A stretch of 64,000 nt of DNA from Pseudomonas reinekei. GTDB taxonomy: Bacteria; Pseudomonadota; Gammaproteobacteria; Pseudomonadales; Pseudomonadaceae. The position numbers were made by a program, and so were the translations under genes. Shown one piece after another: positions 1 through 8,642 of the stretch. The notes beneath the pieces are model-generated. The model saw only the letters and a program-made list of their open reading frames with translations. It searched no databases and was not told the origin of the DNA. Position 1 is the stretch's first letter; the number at the start of each line of letters is the position of its first letter. The DNA is taken from the NCBI RefSeq assembly GCF_001945365.1, contig NZ_MSTQ01000027.1, positions 1 through 64,000 of the forward strand. The letters run 5' to 3'.

Positions 1-133
1 TCGACCTGGTCGACAACCGATAATTTAAAAGTCAGTGTGTAATCACGCTGACTGCGCTTCGTGCCCGTATCCATTGCACCTTCCTGAAAAGAAGTCAGAA
101 GGTGTAAACCTTATTCAGGACGGGACACTCAGG

Positions 134-168
134 CAAAAAAAAGCCCGACTCAATGGTCGGGCTTTTTC
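134..168 (-). terminator. Rho-independent terminator of efp
   Basis: An 8-bp perfect stem (142-149 pairs with 156-163, 6-nt loop) is flanked on the left by an A-run, which reads as a T-run on the minus strand. It lies just beyond the efp stop codon. A shorter T-run on the right side could make it weakly bidirectional. Confidence 0.85.
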
Positions 169-184
169 ATTCCTGAAGCAGTGC

Positions 185-754
185 TTATTTAGCACGGCCT
201 TTGTAGGAACCGCCTTCGCGGGTATCGATCTCGATCATGTCGCCGATTTCGATGAAGTCAGCAACCGACAGCTCGGTACCGTTCTTCAGTTTGGCAGGCT
301 TCATTACCTTGCCGGAAGTGTCACCGCGAGCGGAACCTTCGGTGTAGTCAACCTGACGCACGATGGTGGTCGGCAGTTCTACGGAAACCAGACGGCCTTC
401 GAAGAACACAGCTTCGCAGACGTCTTCCATGCCTTCTTCGATGAACGGCAGAACAGCTTCGATATCGTCAGCGTTCAGCTCGTACATGGTGTAGTCGGAG
501 GTGTCCATGAACGTGTAGGTGTCGCCGCTGATGAAGGACAGGGTCGCTTCTTTGCGGTCGAGGATTACGTCGTCCAGTTTGTCGTCGGCGCTGTAAACGA
601 TCTCGGTCTTGTAACCGGTCAGCAGGTTTTTCAGCTTGGTCTTCATGATCGCGCTGTTACGACCCGACTTGGTGAATTCAGCTTTCTGAACCAGCCAAGG
701 ATCGTTTTCGAGACGGATCACGGTACCGGGTTTCAGTTCTTTACCAGTTTTCAT
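185..754 (-). CDS. efp: Elongation factor P
   Basis: EF-P binds the ribosome between the P and E sites and relieves stalling on polyproline stretches. The 189-residue product has the family's usual length and three beta-barrel domains: an N-terminal KOW-like domain (about 1-62), a central OB domain and a C-terminal OB domain. The tip loop reads KSGRNSA with arginine at residue 32, not the lysine of the EpmA/EpmB type. This matches the class activated by arginine rhamnosylation. The gene for the presumed modifying enzyme, earP, lies immediately upstream on the same strand (49 bp gap), so the two may be co-transcribed. A hairpin terminator follows the stop. Confidence 0.97.
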   Translation of the reverse strand: MKTGKELKPGTVIRLENDPWLVQKAEFTKSGRNSAIMKTKLKNLLTGYKTEIVYSADDKLDDVILDRKEATLSFISGDTYTFMDTSDYTMYELNADDIEAVLPFIEEGMEDVCEAVFFEGRLVSVELPTTIVRQVDYTEGSARGDTSGKVMKPAKLKNGTELSVADFIEIGDMIEIDTREGGSYKGRAK

Positions 755-802
755 TGCGAATATCCGAATTTGGATGGGATTTACAAAAATCTAGGCCGCG
801 TA

Positions 803-1945
803 TCATATCCAATTTCCATAAAACTGTACCAGCGCCGTGGCAAGATCGGCCTGCAAGGCCTGTTCCAGACACCACGTCTCGGCGTGTTTTTCCAGCTCCG
901 GCCAGTGTTTACGGGTGGAATGCCAGTGGTCGGTCATTTTTGCCCCGGCGTTCCACGCCCGCCAAAGACCGCTGATCGCCTCACTGGCAGGCGCCGATAG
1001 CCCTTTGACATACAACGCAAGGAAGGCTTCGAGCTTGTCCAGATGGACATCCTCTTCCTGCTGATAGATATGCCAGAGCAAAGGCCGACCCGCCCATTGC
1101 GCACGGACGAAGGAATCTTCGCCGCGCACGGCGTTGAAATCACAGCACCACAGCAACTGGTCATATTGGTCCTGACGGACAAACGGCAGCACCTGCACGG
1201 TCACGGCTTCGCGCACATGCAGCGCGCCGGCCTGCAGATCGTTCACGCCCAGCCAGCGCTCGACATCGCCGAGCACCCGCCCCTCAGGCACCAGCACATG
1301 AGTGGACATCGAATCGCTGGCCAACGCATCCAGCCAGCTGGCCAGCCCGGCGTTTTCGTAGGCAAACAGCGAAATCAACTGCGCATCCGGCGCTCGGTCG
1401 ACCCCCAGACCTTGCAGGAATGTTCGTTGAGCCTGTGGATCCTGTTGAAACTGCCGACGCCGTTCCAGCAAACCGCTTTCACGCAACAAGCCGCCCGTAC
1501 CTTTCTGAAAACCCGGGAAGAAGAAGTACTTCTGCACGTGCTTGTATTTCACCGATGGCAGGCCGTGACAACCCATCACCCAGTCCTCGGCACTCAGGTA
1601 ATCGAGATTCATCCACAGCGGCGGTTGTTTACGCTCGGCCATCGCCTCCATATAGGTCGCGGGCAACTGGCAGGCGAATGCCGCGATCACCACATCCGCG
1701 GCCTCGGTCGGCAGCCACTCGGCCGGCCACCGACGGACCTCGACACCCTGCTGCCATTGCTGCGCGACATGGACATCGATCTCGGGGCACATGCGCTCGA
1801 AGGCACGCAGGTCATCGACCCATAAACGCACCGCCAGCGAATGCTCGGCCACCAGTTGCCGAGCCAGACGCCAGGTCACACCGATGTCGCCGTAGTTATC
1901 GACCACGGTGCAAAAAATATCCCAGCGGGTTTTCAATTCAGACAT
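803..1945 (-). CDS. earP: EF-P arginine rhamnosyltransferase
   Basis: EarP transfers rhamnose from dTDP-beta-L-rhamnose to Arg32 of EF-P in the cytoplasm. The 380-residue length fits this GT-B fold family. Near the N-terminus the motif VVDNYGDIG supplies two aspartates (D16, D20) matching the pair known to be essential in studied EarP proteins. A C-terminal RGEDSF segment matches the nucleotide-sugar binding region. Its place directly upstream of an Arg32-type efp is the diagnostic arrangement. The donor could come from the rml genes at 33.2-36.1 kb, although rmlC is not in this window. The ATG at 1945 gives the full conserved N-terminus. Confidence 0.96.
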   Translation of the reverse strand: MSELKTRWDIFCTVVDNYGDIGVTWRLARQLVAEHSLAVRLWVDDLRAFERMCPEIDVHVAQQWQQGVEVRRWPAEWLPTEAADVVIAAFACQLPATYMEAMAERKQPPLWMNLDYLSAEDWVMGCHGLPSVKYKHVQKYFFFPGFQKGTGGLLRESGLLERRRQFQQDPQAQRTFLQGLGVDRAPDAQLISLFAYENAGLASWLDALASDSMSTHVLVPEGRVLGDVERWLGVNDLQAGALHVREAVTVQVLPFVRQDQYDQLLWCCDFNAVRGEDSFVRAQWAGRPLLWHIYQQEEDVHLDKLEAFLALYVKGLSAPASEAISGLWRAWNAGAKMTDHWHSTRKHWPELEKHAETWCLEQALQADLATALVQFYGNWI

Positions 1946-2069
1946 TCCAGGTTCCCGTTGGCAAAGGCAGCGATTGTCCGCATAAATTACCCTGCGCAGA
2001 AGAGCCGACGACGATTAATCTTCGTGCGACAATCGGCACTCGCCCGCGACTCACCGCCAGGAGGCAGTC

Positions 2070-2477
2070 ATGCCCTACCGTCCCACTCCGCGCCGCCCGT
2101 TGCCGATCCAGCTCAATGCCGTGCAACTGACCGGCAGCATTGCCCTCGGTTTGTGGCTGGGCTTTCTCGCCATCGCGCTGACCTGCTGGCTCGCCTCGCG
2201 CCTGTTCTTCAGCGAGCAACTGGCCCCGGTGGCTCAGGCAGTGCAGCAACTGGCGAACCCGCCCGTGGTGCAACAGGTTCCGGATATTCCGCCACCGAGC
2301 CCTCTGTTCGAGCAATATGAAGAGAACCTGCGCAAGAACGAGCAGGCGCAACGACTCGATCAGGCGCGCGGCAGCAACCGCAATCTGTCGAACGCCAAAT
2401 GCCAGTTCTGGCTGCAACAGGACCAGACAGCACCGAGCGAAAAAAGCCGCGCCAATGTCCTGCAATTCTGCGATTGA
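2070..2477 (+). CDS. Conserved small membrane protein, function unknown
   Basis: A 135-residue protein with a basic N-terminus, one clear hydrophobic segment (about residues 21-46), then a proline-rich stretch around residues 75-90 (VPDIPPPSP) and a polar C-terminus with two cysteines. This suggests a single-pass inner-membrane protein with its C-terminal part in the periplasm. The start is backed by a strong AGGAGG ribosome binding site. The stop lies 2 bp before the ATG of the Gre-like gene, so the two are probably translated from one message. I do not recognise a named family. Confidence 0.75.
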   Translation: MPYRPTPRRPLPIQLNAVQLTGSIALGLWLGFLAIALTCWLASRLFFSEQLAPVAQAVQQLANPPVVQQVPDIPPPSPLFEQYEENLRKNEQAQRLDQARGSNRNLSNAKCQFWLQQDQTAPSEKSRANVLQFCD

Positions 2478-2479
2478 TC

Positions 2480-2962
2480 ATGAACAAGCAAACTGTCCAC
2501 CAACTGATTCTCGACAAGCTGCGAGTCGATCTCGACATCGCTGAACGGGCTGCGCAGACCGCTTACGAAACCGCGACCCACGAAGAGAACATCGCTGAAA
2601 ACAAGTACGACACGCTGGGACTGGAGGCCTCCTATCTGGCCGCCGGGCAGGCCAAACGGGTTGAAGAGATTCGCCAGTCACTGACGCTTTGCCAGAACCT
2701 GGCGTTGCGAGCGTATGACGATCAACGGGGTATCGAGATCGGCGCCCTGCTCGGCCTGGAAGACGAAAAGGGCCGTGAGCAATGGCTGTTCCTGGCGCCT
2801 GATGCGGCGGGCCTGAAAGTCGATCTGGTGGGGCAGTTGATTACCGTCATCACCCCGCGCTCACCGCTGGGCAAAAGCCTGCTGGGCAAGTTCGAAGGTG
2901 ATGAGGTGGAGATACTGGTGGCGGGCGCTCGGCAACAGTTCGCTGTCACCGAGGTCATCTAG
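2480..2962 (+). CDS. GreA/GreB-family transcription factor-like protein
   Basis: A 160-residue protein organised like Gre factors. The N-terminal half is a predicted coiled coil with an acidic hinge (HEENIAENKYD). The C-terminal half is FKBP-like and carries the Gre signature TPRSPLGKSLLGK. Gre factors enter the RNA polymerase secondary channel and stimulate transcript cleavage, or compete for the channel. A true greB lies at 15206, so this is a divergent paralogue whose activity cannot be assumed. An in-frame extension to 2399 exists but overlaps the preceding gene. The ATG at 2480 sits 2 bp after that gene and is the likely start. Confidence 0.75.
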   Translation: MNKQTVHQLILDKLRVDLDIAERAAQTAYETATHEENIAENKYDTLGLEASYLAAGQAKRVEEIRQSLTLCQNLALRAYDDQRGIEIGALLGLEDEKGREQWLFLAPDAAGLKVDLVGQLITVITPRSPLGKSLLGKFEGDEVEILVAGARQQFAVTEVI

Positions 2963-2968
2963 AAAGGC

Positions 2969-3943
2969 TTAATGGACCGGCAGTTCGACGCCGTCGAACA
3001 GCTCTTCCAGTTCCTGTTTGTTGTGGCACTGAATGGCCTTGGCCATGACTTCGCGGGTCAGGTGCGGGGCGAATTTCTCGATAAAATCGCACATGAAACC
3101 ACGCAGGAACGTGCCGCGACGGAAGCCGATCTTGGTGATGCTGGACTCGAACAGTTCGCTGGCATCGAGCACCACCAGGTCGCTGTCGAGTTTGGTGTCG
3201 ACGGCCATTTTCGCCACGATTCCTACACCCAGGCCCAGGCGAACGTAGGTTTTGATCACGTCAGCGTCGGCGGCGGTGAACACCACTTTCGGGGTCAGGC
3301 CACGATGGCTGAAAGCTTCGTCGAGCTTGGAACGGCCCGTGAAACCGAACACATACGTCACGATCGGGTATTCGGCCAGGGCTTCGAGGGTCAGCTTCGA
3401 CAGCTTGGTCAGCGGGTGGCCCTGAGGCACGACCACGCAGCGGTTCCAGCGGTAGCAGGGCATCATCACCAAATCACCGAACAATTCGAGCGCTTCGGTG
3501 GCGATGGCGAAATCCACGGTGCCGTCGGCGGCCATTTCGGCGATCTGCATCGGCGAACCCTGGTGCATGTGCAGGGCAACGTCCGGGTACTGCTTGATGA
3601 AATTGCTGATCACCGGCGGCAATGCATAACGCGCCTGGGTGTGGGTGGTGGCGATCGACAGGGTGCCTTTTTTCTCGTTGGAAAATTCCTGGGCGATCTG
3701 CTTGATGCTTTCAACCTTTCGCAGGATTTCGCCGGCGGTGGTGATGATGCGCTCACCGGCCGGAGTAACGCGGGTCAGGTGCTTGCCGCTGCGGGCGAAC
3801 ACTTCGACGCCTAATTCGTCTTCCAGCAGGCGGATCTGTTTGCTGATGCCCGGTTGCGAGGTATAGAGGCTTTGGGCTGTAGCGGAAACGTTGAGGTCGT
3901 GGTGCGCCACTTCCCAGATGTAGCGCAGTTGTTGAAGCTTCAT
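2969..3943 (-). CDS. cysB: CysB, LysR-type regulator of cysteine biosynthesis
   Basis: CysB activates sulfate assimilation and cysteine synthesis genes, with N-acetylserine as inducer and sulfide or thiosulfate as anti-inducers. The 324-residue product has the winged-helix DNA-binding domain at residues 1-60 (MKLQQLRYIWEVAHHDLNVS) and a periplasmic-binding-like effector domain from about residue 90. The opening residues and overall length are characteristic of CysB rather than other LysR proteins. The universal stress gene lies upstream on the same strand. The AT-rich gap of about 110 bp between them probably holds the cysB promoter. Confidence 0.95.
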   Translation of the reverse strand: MKLQQLRYIWEVAHHDLNVSATAQSLYTSQPGISKQIRLLEDELGVEVFARSGKHLTRVTPAGERIITTAGEILRKVESIKQIAQEFSNEKKGTLSIATTHTQARYALPPVISNFIKQYPDVALHMHQGSPMQIAEMAADGTVDFAIATEALELFGDLVMMPCYRWNRCVVVPQGHPLTKLSKLTLEALAEYPIVTYVFGFTGRSKLDEAFSHRGLTPKVVFTAADADVIKTYVRLGLGVGIVAKMAVDTKLDSDLVVLDASELFESSITKIGFRRGTFLRGFMCDFIEKFAPHLTREVMAKAIQCHNKQELEELFDGVELPVH

Positions 3944-4055
3944 ATGAATCCCTCAAAGCAGATAGACGCCACGGCATCAGCGACGATATATAACTATATT
4001 AATGGTTCGAAGAATAAATCTAGAACTTTTTTGTCAAAGCGCCACTCTTCGTGCT

Positions 4056-4559
4056 CTAGCGATCCCCTTGGCGACGGCGTTGCACCAGCGGCACCAGATA
4101 AACCGGCACCTTGGACAACTGCAAGACACGCGCTGCAGTGCGGCCCAACGGCGTTTCCGCACCAGCGCCGTGGCTGTGACTACCTACGATCAACAAATCC
4201 ACGGAGAGTTTCTGCGCCTGGTCGAGAATCACCTGCGACGGATCGCCCTGCAGCACCCGTACCGCCTGGATTCTTTTCAGGTCCAGCGCACCCTCTTCCC
4301 CCAGTTCTTCACGAAAACTGTCCAGTACCCGCTGCTCGATACTGGCGATGACCGTGTTCAGACCCTGGCTGTGAAACTCGTTCAACGCCTGCTCGTCAAG
4401 GTAGCTCTGCAGCACCGATTCAGCGAACAGCCCCATGGGTTCCACCGCATGCACCACATACAAGTCGGCATTGAATGTCCGAGCCATTTCCAGAGCGTGC
4501 TGCATCACCACAGGGGCGTACAGGCCGAGGTCAGTGGCGTACAGCATCGAACGAATCAT
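4056..4559 (-). CDS. Universal stress protein, UspA family
   Basis: A single-domain 167-residue Usp protein with an N-terminal beta-alpha fold (MIRSMLYATDLG). Near the C-terminus GSHSHGAGAETPLGRTA matches the ATP-binding pattern G-2x-G-9x-G-(S/T) of the ATP-binding subclass, loosely at its first part. Such proteins help survival under starvation or oxidative stress, usually as cytoplasmic dimers. A strong GGAGG site precedes the ATG at 4559. The C-terminus ends in a basic RRRQGDR tail. The physiological partner is unknown. Confidence 0.88.
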   Translation of the reverse strand: MIRSMLYATDLGLYAPVVMQHALEMARTFNADLYVVHAVEPMGLFAESVLQSYLDEQALNEFHSQGLNTVIASIEQRVLDSFREELGEEGALDLKRIQAVRVLQGDPSQVILDQAQKLSVDLLIVGSHSHGAGAETPLGRTAARVLQLSKVPVYLVPLVQRRRQGDR

Positions 4560-4654
4560 ATGACCTCCTCGAATGCCAACATGGCGGAGATTGATTCAGC
4601 TTAGCAGCGCCTTGGCGAGTGCGACGCCCTGCGTAACGCGTTGAACGGCGGGGC

Positions 4655-5560
4655 TTAAACCTTTTGCTCGTTGCTTATGCCATGGGGCACATGACCGGTG
4701 GCGACGACTTCACGGGCCAGTTCGCAGTGGCCGGCCTGATCATCGAAAAACACGTCGGCGGCAAAGGCTTCGAGAAAAGCCGATTTGGTCAGGCCACCGA
4801 GGAACAGCGACTCATCCAGACGAATGTCCCATTCGCGCAACGTGCGGATTACCCGCTCATGGGCCGGCGCCGAGCGCGCCGTTACCAGCGCCGTGCGGAT
4901 GGGGCACTCGCCGTCCGGGAACTCGCGCTGCAACACGTTGAGGGCCGCGAGAAACCCCTTGAACGGCCCACCGCGCAAGGGCTCGCGCGCCGCTTCGCGC
5001 TCGCTGGCCTGAAACGCCTCCAGACCACCGGCCTGATAGACGCGCTCCGATTCATCGGAAAACAGCACCGCATCCCCGTCGAACGCGATGCGCAGTTCGT
5101 CGCTGGCTGCACGGCTGGCACCGCCGGACAAAATGGTCGCCGCGGCGAAACCGGCATCCAGGGCACTGCGCACATCTTCGGCGTGGGTCGACAGAAACAG
5201 GTCGCAGCCAAACGCCTTGAGGTACGGATAAGGGCTGCGCCCGCCGACGAATGCCGCGCGGGAAATCGCCAGCCCGTAATGATGGATCGAGTTGAATACG
5301 CGCAGGCCGGTGTCGGCGCTGTTGCGCGACACCAGGATGACTTCGACCCGGGCGCGGCCGAGGCTGGCGTTGAGGTTCAGAAGTTTTTGCACCAACGGAA
5401 ACGCATCACCGGGCTCGAGGATTTCGTCTTCATGCTCGATCTGATACTGCCGGTAAGCCTCGACGCCACTCGACAGGTAGACCTTGTGGCTTTCACTCAG
5501 GTCGAACAACGCTCGCGACGAAATCGCCAGCACCAGTTTGTCGTCAATTGCCTTTGGCAT
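4655..5560 (-). CDS. Cytosolic 5'-nucleotidase-like protein
   Basis: A 301-residue protein that I place in the 5'-nucleotidase family related to animal cytosolic NT5C1, based on the N-terminal AISSRALFDL region, the EVILVSRNSADTGLRV core and the C-terminal FFDDQAGHCELA motif near residues 271-282. The expected reaction is dephosphorylation of nucleoside monophosphates. The acidic residues of FFDDQ are typical of the HAD-like metal site. The gene is followed at 5587 by the reductase-like gene on the same strand (26 bp apart), so they may share a transcript. The substrate is not deducible. Confidence 0.75.
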   Translation of the reverse strand: MPKAIDDKLVLAISSRALFDLSESHKVYLSSGVEAYRQYQIEHEDEILEPGDAFPLVQKLLNLNASLGRARVEVILVSRNSADTGLRVFNSIHHYGLAISRAAFVGGRSPYPYLKAFGCDLFLSTHAEDVRSALDAGFAAATILSGGASRAASDELRIAFDGDAVLFSDESERVYQAGGLEAFQASEREAAREPLRGGPFKGFLAALNVLQREFPDGECPIRTALVTARSAPAHERVIRTLREWDIRLDESLFLGGLTKSAFLEAFAADVFFDDQAGHCELAREVVATGHVPHGISNEQKV

Positions 5561-5586
5561 TCGCTTCCCCCCTTGCCTTGATCAAC

Positions 5587-6540
5587 TCAAGCATTGCGTC
5601 GATCGATGAACCTCAAGCTGCGATACAACGCCTCGACTCGCGGCATTTCACAGCCCGCCGCTTTGGCCGCAGCCAGAGGCCGGGCGTAGATGGCCTGCAG
5701 CTCGAGTGGGCGTTTGTGCAGGAAATCGTGGTACATGCTCGGCCAGTAGGCGGGCATTTTCTCGGTCATCATGAACAAGTGCTCGGCATAACCGGGTGGC
5801 ACGTCGTGACCACAGGCGATTGCACCCTGCACCACTTCGGCCATCAGTGCCTTGACCATTTCGCCGCTGTCGGCATCGGCCATCAAGGGTGTGGTGCTCG
5901 CCCCGAGCAACACCGACAGACCGTTGTAGGGGATATTCCAGACCAGTTTCTGCCAGCGCGCCTGATGCAGGTTCGCCATGGCCTGGGAATCGATCCCGGC
6001 GCTCCGGAACAGCCCGACACCTTCCTCGACGATCGCCGTGCGCGTCGATTCATCGGCCGGGCCACTGTGGTAGCCGACATGCACCGCACCGAGCGCCTGA
6101 TGGGTGACGACCCCCGGTCCTTCGCGATGAACGCAGATGTAGCAAAGCCCGCCCAGCAGATGCAGCGAATCAGGAAGCAACTCGCGCAGGCTGTCTTCGA
6201 CATCCAGGCCATTCTGCAACAACAGAACTTTGGCGTTCGGCGCGGCGGCGCGCAGGATCGCCGGCGCCAGATCCGCGTTGCTGGTGGTCTTGGCGCCCAC
6301 CAGCAACCAGTCGCAAGGCGGCATGTCTTGCGCGTTCGAATAGGCCTGCACCGGATTCAACGTCAGCGAACCATGGGGTGCACTGTTTACTTGCAACCCG
6401 TTTTCGGCCACCGCGCAAAACTCGCTGCGCAACAGAAAGTGCACATCGAAACCGGCACGCGCCAGCATCACTCCGTAGAAACCACCGATTGCACCGGTGC
6501 CGATAATACCGATCGTCGGTTTGGCAACTGCCCCCATCAT
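5587..6540 (-). CDS. 2-dehydropantoate 2-reductase family oxidoreductase
   Basis: A 317-residue NADP-dependent reductase of the ApbA/PanE family. The N-terminal Rossmann motif GIIGTGAIGG is at about residues 11-20, followed by the family's C-terminal helical domain. PanE reduces 2-dehydropantoate to pantoate for coenzyme A synthesis. Pseudomonads usually carry several paralogues, so I leave the symbol blank. The ATG overlaps the TGA of the upstream thioredoxin-like gene (ATGA), pointing to translational coupling. A second ATG one codon later is an alternative start. Confidence 0.85.
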   Translation of the reverse strand: MMGAVAKPTIGIIGTGAIGGFYGVMLARAGFDVHFLLRSEFCAVAENGLQVNSAPHGSLTLNPVQAYSNAQDMPPCDWLLVGAKTTSNADLAPAILRAAAPNAKVLLLQNGLDVEDSLRELLPDSLHLLGGLCYICVHREGPGVVTHQALGAVHVGYHSGPADESTRTAIVEEGVGLFRSAGIDSQAMANLHQARWQKLVWNIPYNGLSVLLGASTTPLMADADSGEMVKALMAEVVQGAIACGHDVPPGYAEHLFMMTEKMPAYWPSMYHDFLHKRPLELQAIYARPLAAAKAAGCEMPRVEALYRSLRFIDRRNA

Positions 6541-6935
6541 GGCAACTCCTCTGCTGTTCGACTCAGCGCCTGACGGATCGCCCGATTCAGTTCGGTGCCG
6601 GTCAGGCGCGAATGCAATGCCCCGAAGAACTCACCGTCACGCACCAGAAACAGCGCCGGCAAGTGAAAAACCTGATATCGCTCGACCACCCCGCCATTGT
6701 TCCCGGCATCGATCCAGCAGAGCCGATCGATATCCAGATCGAGTGCCGGTAATTGCTCACGGGCAAAACGGCAACTGGAACAGCCGACACTGGTGAAAAT
6801 CACCAGCGACACGCCGTTCATCGCCAGCAGCCGTTGGTCGGCGTCGAAATCGGTCAGTTCCGATTCGACCACTATACTGGGGGAAACAATGTCAGATGGC
6901 CGACACATGGAGTCCGTGTTCATGGGACGATTCAT
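6537..6935 (-). CDS. Thioredoxin-like protein with CSSC active site
   Basis: A thioredoxin-fold protein of up to 132 residues. The redox motif is VGCSSCRFA (C52 and C55 from the longest start) and the cis-proline region is FHLPALFLV. No signal peptide is seen, so it is probably cytoplasmic. It overlaps the following reductase gene by ATGA. The start is unresolved: ATGs at 6935, 6923 and 6908 and a GTG at 6872 are all in frame, and none has an ideal ribosome binding site. The longer versions overlap the divergent PilZ gene head to head. Confidence 0.75.
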   Translation of the reverse strand: MNRPMNTDSMCRPSDIVSPSIVVESELTDFDADQRLLAMNGVSLVIFTSVGCSSCRFAREQLPALDLDIDRLCWIDAGNNGGVVERYQVFHLPALFLVRDGEFFGALHSRLTGTELNRAIRQALSRTAEELP

Positions 6936-7365
6936 TCCTCATCCTGACGATGTGCCCGTGGAATTGACGCTGCTCAAACCTGAGTGTATTTCGCGACGAC
7001 AGTTGCACACTATCAGCCTCGGGGGCATGGCTTGCAATTATCACCGTGCGTGGCGGCACGGCACGGCGCTCGAAGTGCGCATGCCGACAGTGAGCCCCGA
7101 CATGCGCTTTTTGGGCTATGTGGCCTGGTGCCTGCGACGAAAGCACGGCTACCTGGTGGGCATTGCCTTCGTCGACGAGCAAACGCTGTTCAGCGCCCGA
7201 ATGGGCGAGCAGGTGTGCCAGATCGAGCGTTACTGCCGTGAGCACGACACCCACAATGATCTGCAGGAAATTCAGGCGCTGGCGCTGGAGTGGGTCCAGG
7301 AACACGCCGACGAGTTCTCCCATGAAACGGTTCGCAAGGCATTTGCACAGCCTGTACTGGATTAA
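6922..7365 (+). CDS. PilZ-like domain protein
   Basis: A protein of about 147 residues that I assign tentatively to the PilZ group from its N-terminal RRQLHTISLGGMAC stretch, which resembles the c-di-GMP-binding RxxxR plus beta-strand (D/N)xSxxG layout in degraded form. The second motif here is TISLGG. If it binds c-di-GMP it would be a cytoplasmic adaptor, but the arginine motif is not classical. The chosen ATG at 6922 has GGAG 8 bases upstream. An earlier ATG at 6889 with GGGGA upstream would add 11 residues. Confidence 0.68.
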   Translation: MGRFIPHPDDVPVELTLLKPECISRRQLHTISLGGMACNYHRAWRHGTALEVRMPTVSPDMRFLGYVAWCLRRKHGYLVGIAFVDEQTLFSARMGEQVCQIERYCREHDTHNDLQEIQALALEWVQEHADEFSHETVRKAFAQPVLD

Positions 7366-7493
7366 AGCGCTGCCAGCCCATTGTCTAGCCACGGTGTAAC
7401 GCGCTAAGGTTCGGCTCCCCGACGCGCTTAATTTGCTGTGCTCCGCCGCGCGGGTTCGCTGGCGGCCGGCACCCGTGACCTGACGAGTAAACG

Positions 7494-8570
7494 ATGGCTG
7501 ATTTACCGATCAACGACCTAAACGTCGCCTCCAACGAGACACTGATCACCCCCGATCAGCTCAAGCGCGATATTCCCCTGAGCGACGCTGCGCTGCGCAC
7601 CGTGACCAAGGGCCGCGAAGTCATTCGCAACATTCTCGATGGCACCGACCATCGCCTGTTCGTCGTCATCGGGCCTTGCTCGATCCACGACATCAAGGCA
7701 GCCCACGAATACGCCGACCGCCTGAAGGTTCTCGCCGCGGAAGTGTCCGATACCCTGTATCTGGTCATGCGCGTGTATTTCGAGAAGCCGCGCACCACCG
7801 TCGGCTGGAAAGGCTTGATCAACGACCCTTATCTGGACGACTCGTTCAAGATCCAGGACGGTCTGCACATCGGTCGTCAACTGCTGCTGGACCTGGCCGA
7901 AAAAGGCCTGCCAACCGCTACCGAAGCCCTCGACCCGATCTCCCCGCAATATTTGCAGGACCTGATCAGCTGGTCGGCCATCGGCGCGCGCACCACCGAA
8001 TCCCAGACTCACCGTGAAATGGCGTCCGGCCTGTCCTCGGCCGTTGGCTTCAAGAACGGCACCGATGGCGGCCTGACCGTGGCGATCAACGCCCTGCAAT
8101 CGGTTTCCAGCCCGCACCGTTTCCTGGGGATCAACCAGGAAGGTGGCGTGTCGATCGTGACCACCAAGGGCAACGCCTACGGGCACGTCGTGCTGCGTGG
8201 TGGCAACGGCAAGCCGAACTACGATTCGGTCAGCGTCGCCCTGTGCGAACAAGCGCTGAACAAAGCGAAGATCAAGCCGAACATCATGGTCGATTGCAGC
8301 CACGCCAACTCCAACAAGGATCCGGCCCTGCAACCGCTGGTGATGGAGAACGTCGCCAACCAGATCCTCGAAGGCAACCAGTCGATCATCGGCCTGATGG
8401 TCGAGAGTCACCTGAACTGGGGCTGCCAGGCGATCCCGAAAGACCTTGCCGACCTGCAATACGGCGTGTCGATCACGGATGCCTGCATCGACTGGACCGC
8501 TACCGAAAACACCTTGCGCAGCATGCATGCCAAGCTCAAGGATGTGCTGCCAAAACGCGAACGCACCTGA
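7494..8570 (+). CDS. 3-deoxy-7-phosphoheptulonate (DAHP) synthase, class I
   Basis: This enzyme condenses phosphoenolpyruvate with erythrose 4-phosphate, the first step of the shikimate pathway to aromatic amino acids. The 358-residue length is that of the AroF/AroG/AroH type. Visible signatures are VIGPCSIHD, YFEKPRTTVGWKGL, GARTTESQ and VDCSHANSNKD, which include metal and substrate ligands. Which aromatic amino acid inhibits it cannot be read safely, so no letter is assigned. It stands alone, preceded by 128 bp with no evident gene and followed by a strong terminator. Confidence 0.95.
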   Translation: MADLPINDLNVASNETLITPDQLKRDIPLSDAALRTVTKGREVIRNILDGTDHRLFVVIGPCSIHDIKAAHEYADRLKVLAAEVSDTLYLVMRVYFEKPRTTVGWKGLINDPYLDDSFKIQDGLHIGRQLLLDLAEKGLPTATEALDPISPQYLQDLISWSAIGARTTESQTHREMASGLSSAVGFKNGTDGGLTVAINALQSVSSPHRFLGINQEGGVSIVTTKGNAYGHVVLRGGNGKPNYDSVSVALCEQALNKAKIKPNIMVDCSHANSNKDPALQPLVMENVANQILEGNQSIIGLMVESHLNWGCQAIPKDLADLQYGVSITDACIDWTATENTLRSMHAKLKDVLPKRERT

Positions 8571-8587
8571 TCGCCATTCGCAGCAGA

Positions 8588-8621
8588 CAAAAAAACGCCG
8601 GGCAATGCCCGGCGTTTTTTT
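8588..8621 (+). terminator. Terminator after DAHP synthase, probably bidirectional
   Basis: The stem ACGCCGGGC/GCCCGGCGT with a short loop is flanked by an A-run on the left and a T-run on the right. It can stop transcription from the DAHP synthase gene and from the convergent GNAT gene. Confidence 0.9.
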
Positions 8622-8642
8622 ATGCATTCGTTTTGTTGAAGG

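Noticed and set aside
35..1000. Plus-strand open frame of 321 codons across efp
   Set aside because: It lies opposite efp and earP and has no family features or ribosome binding site.
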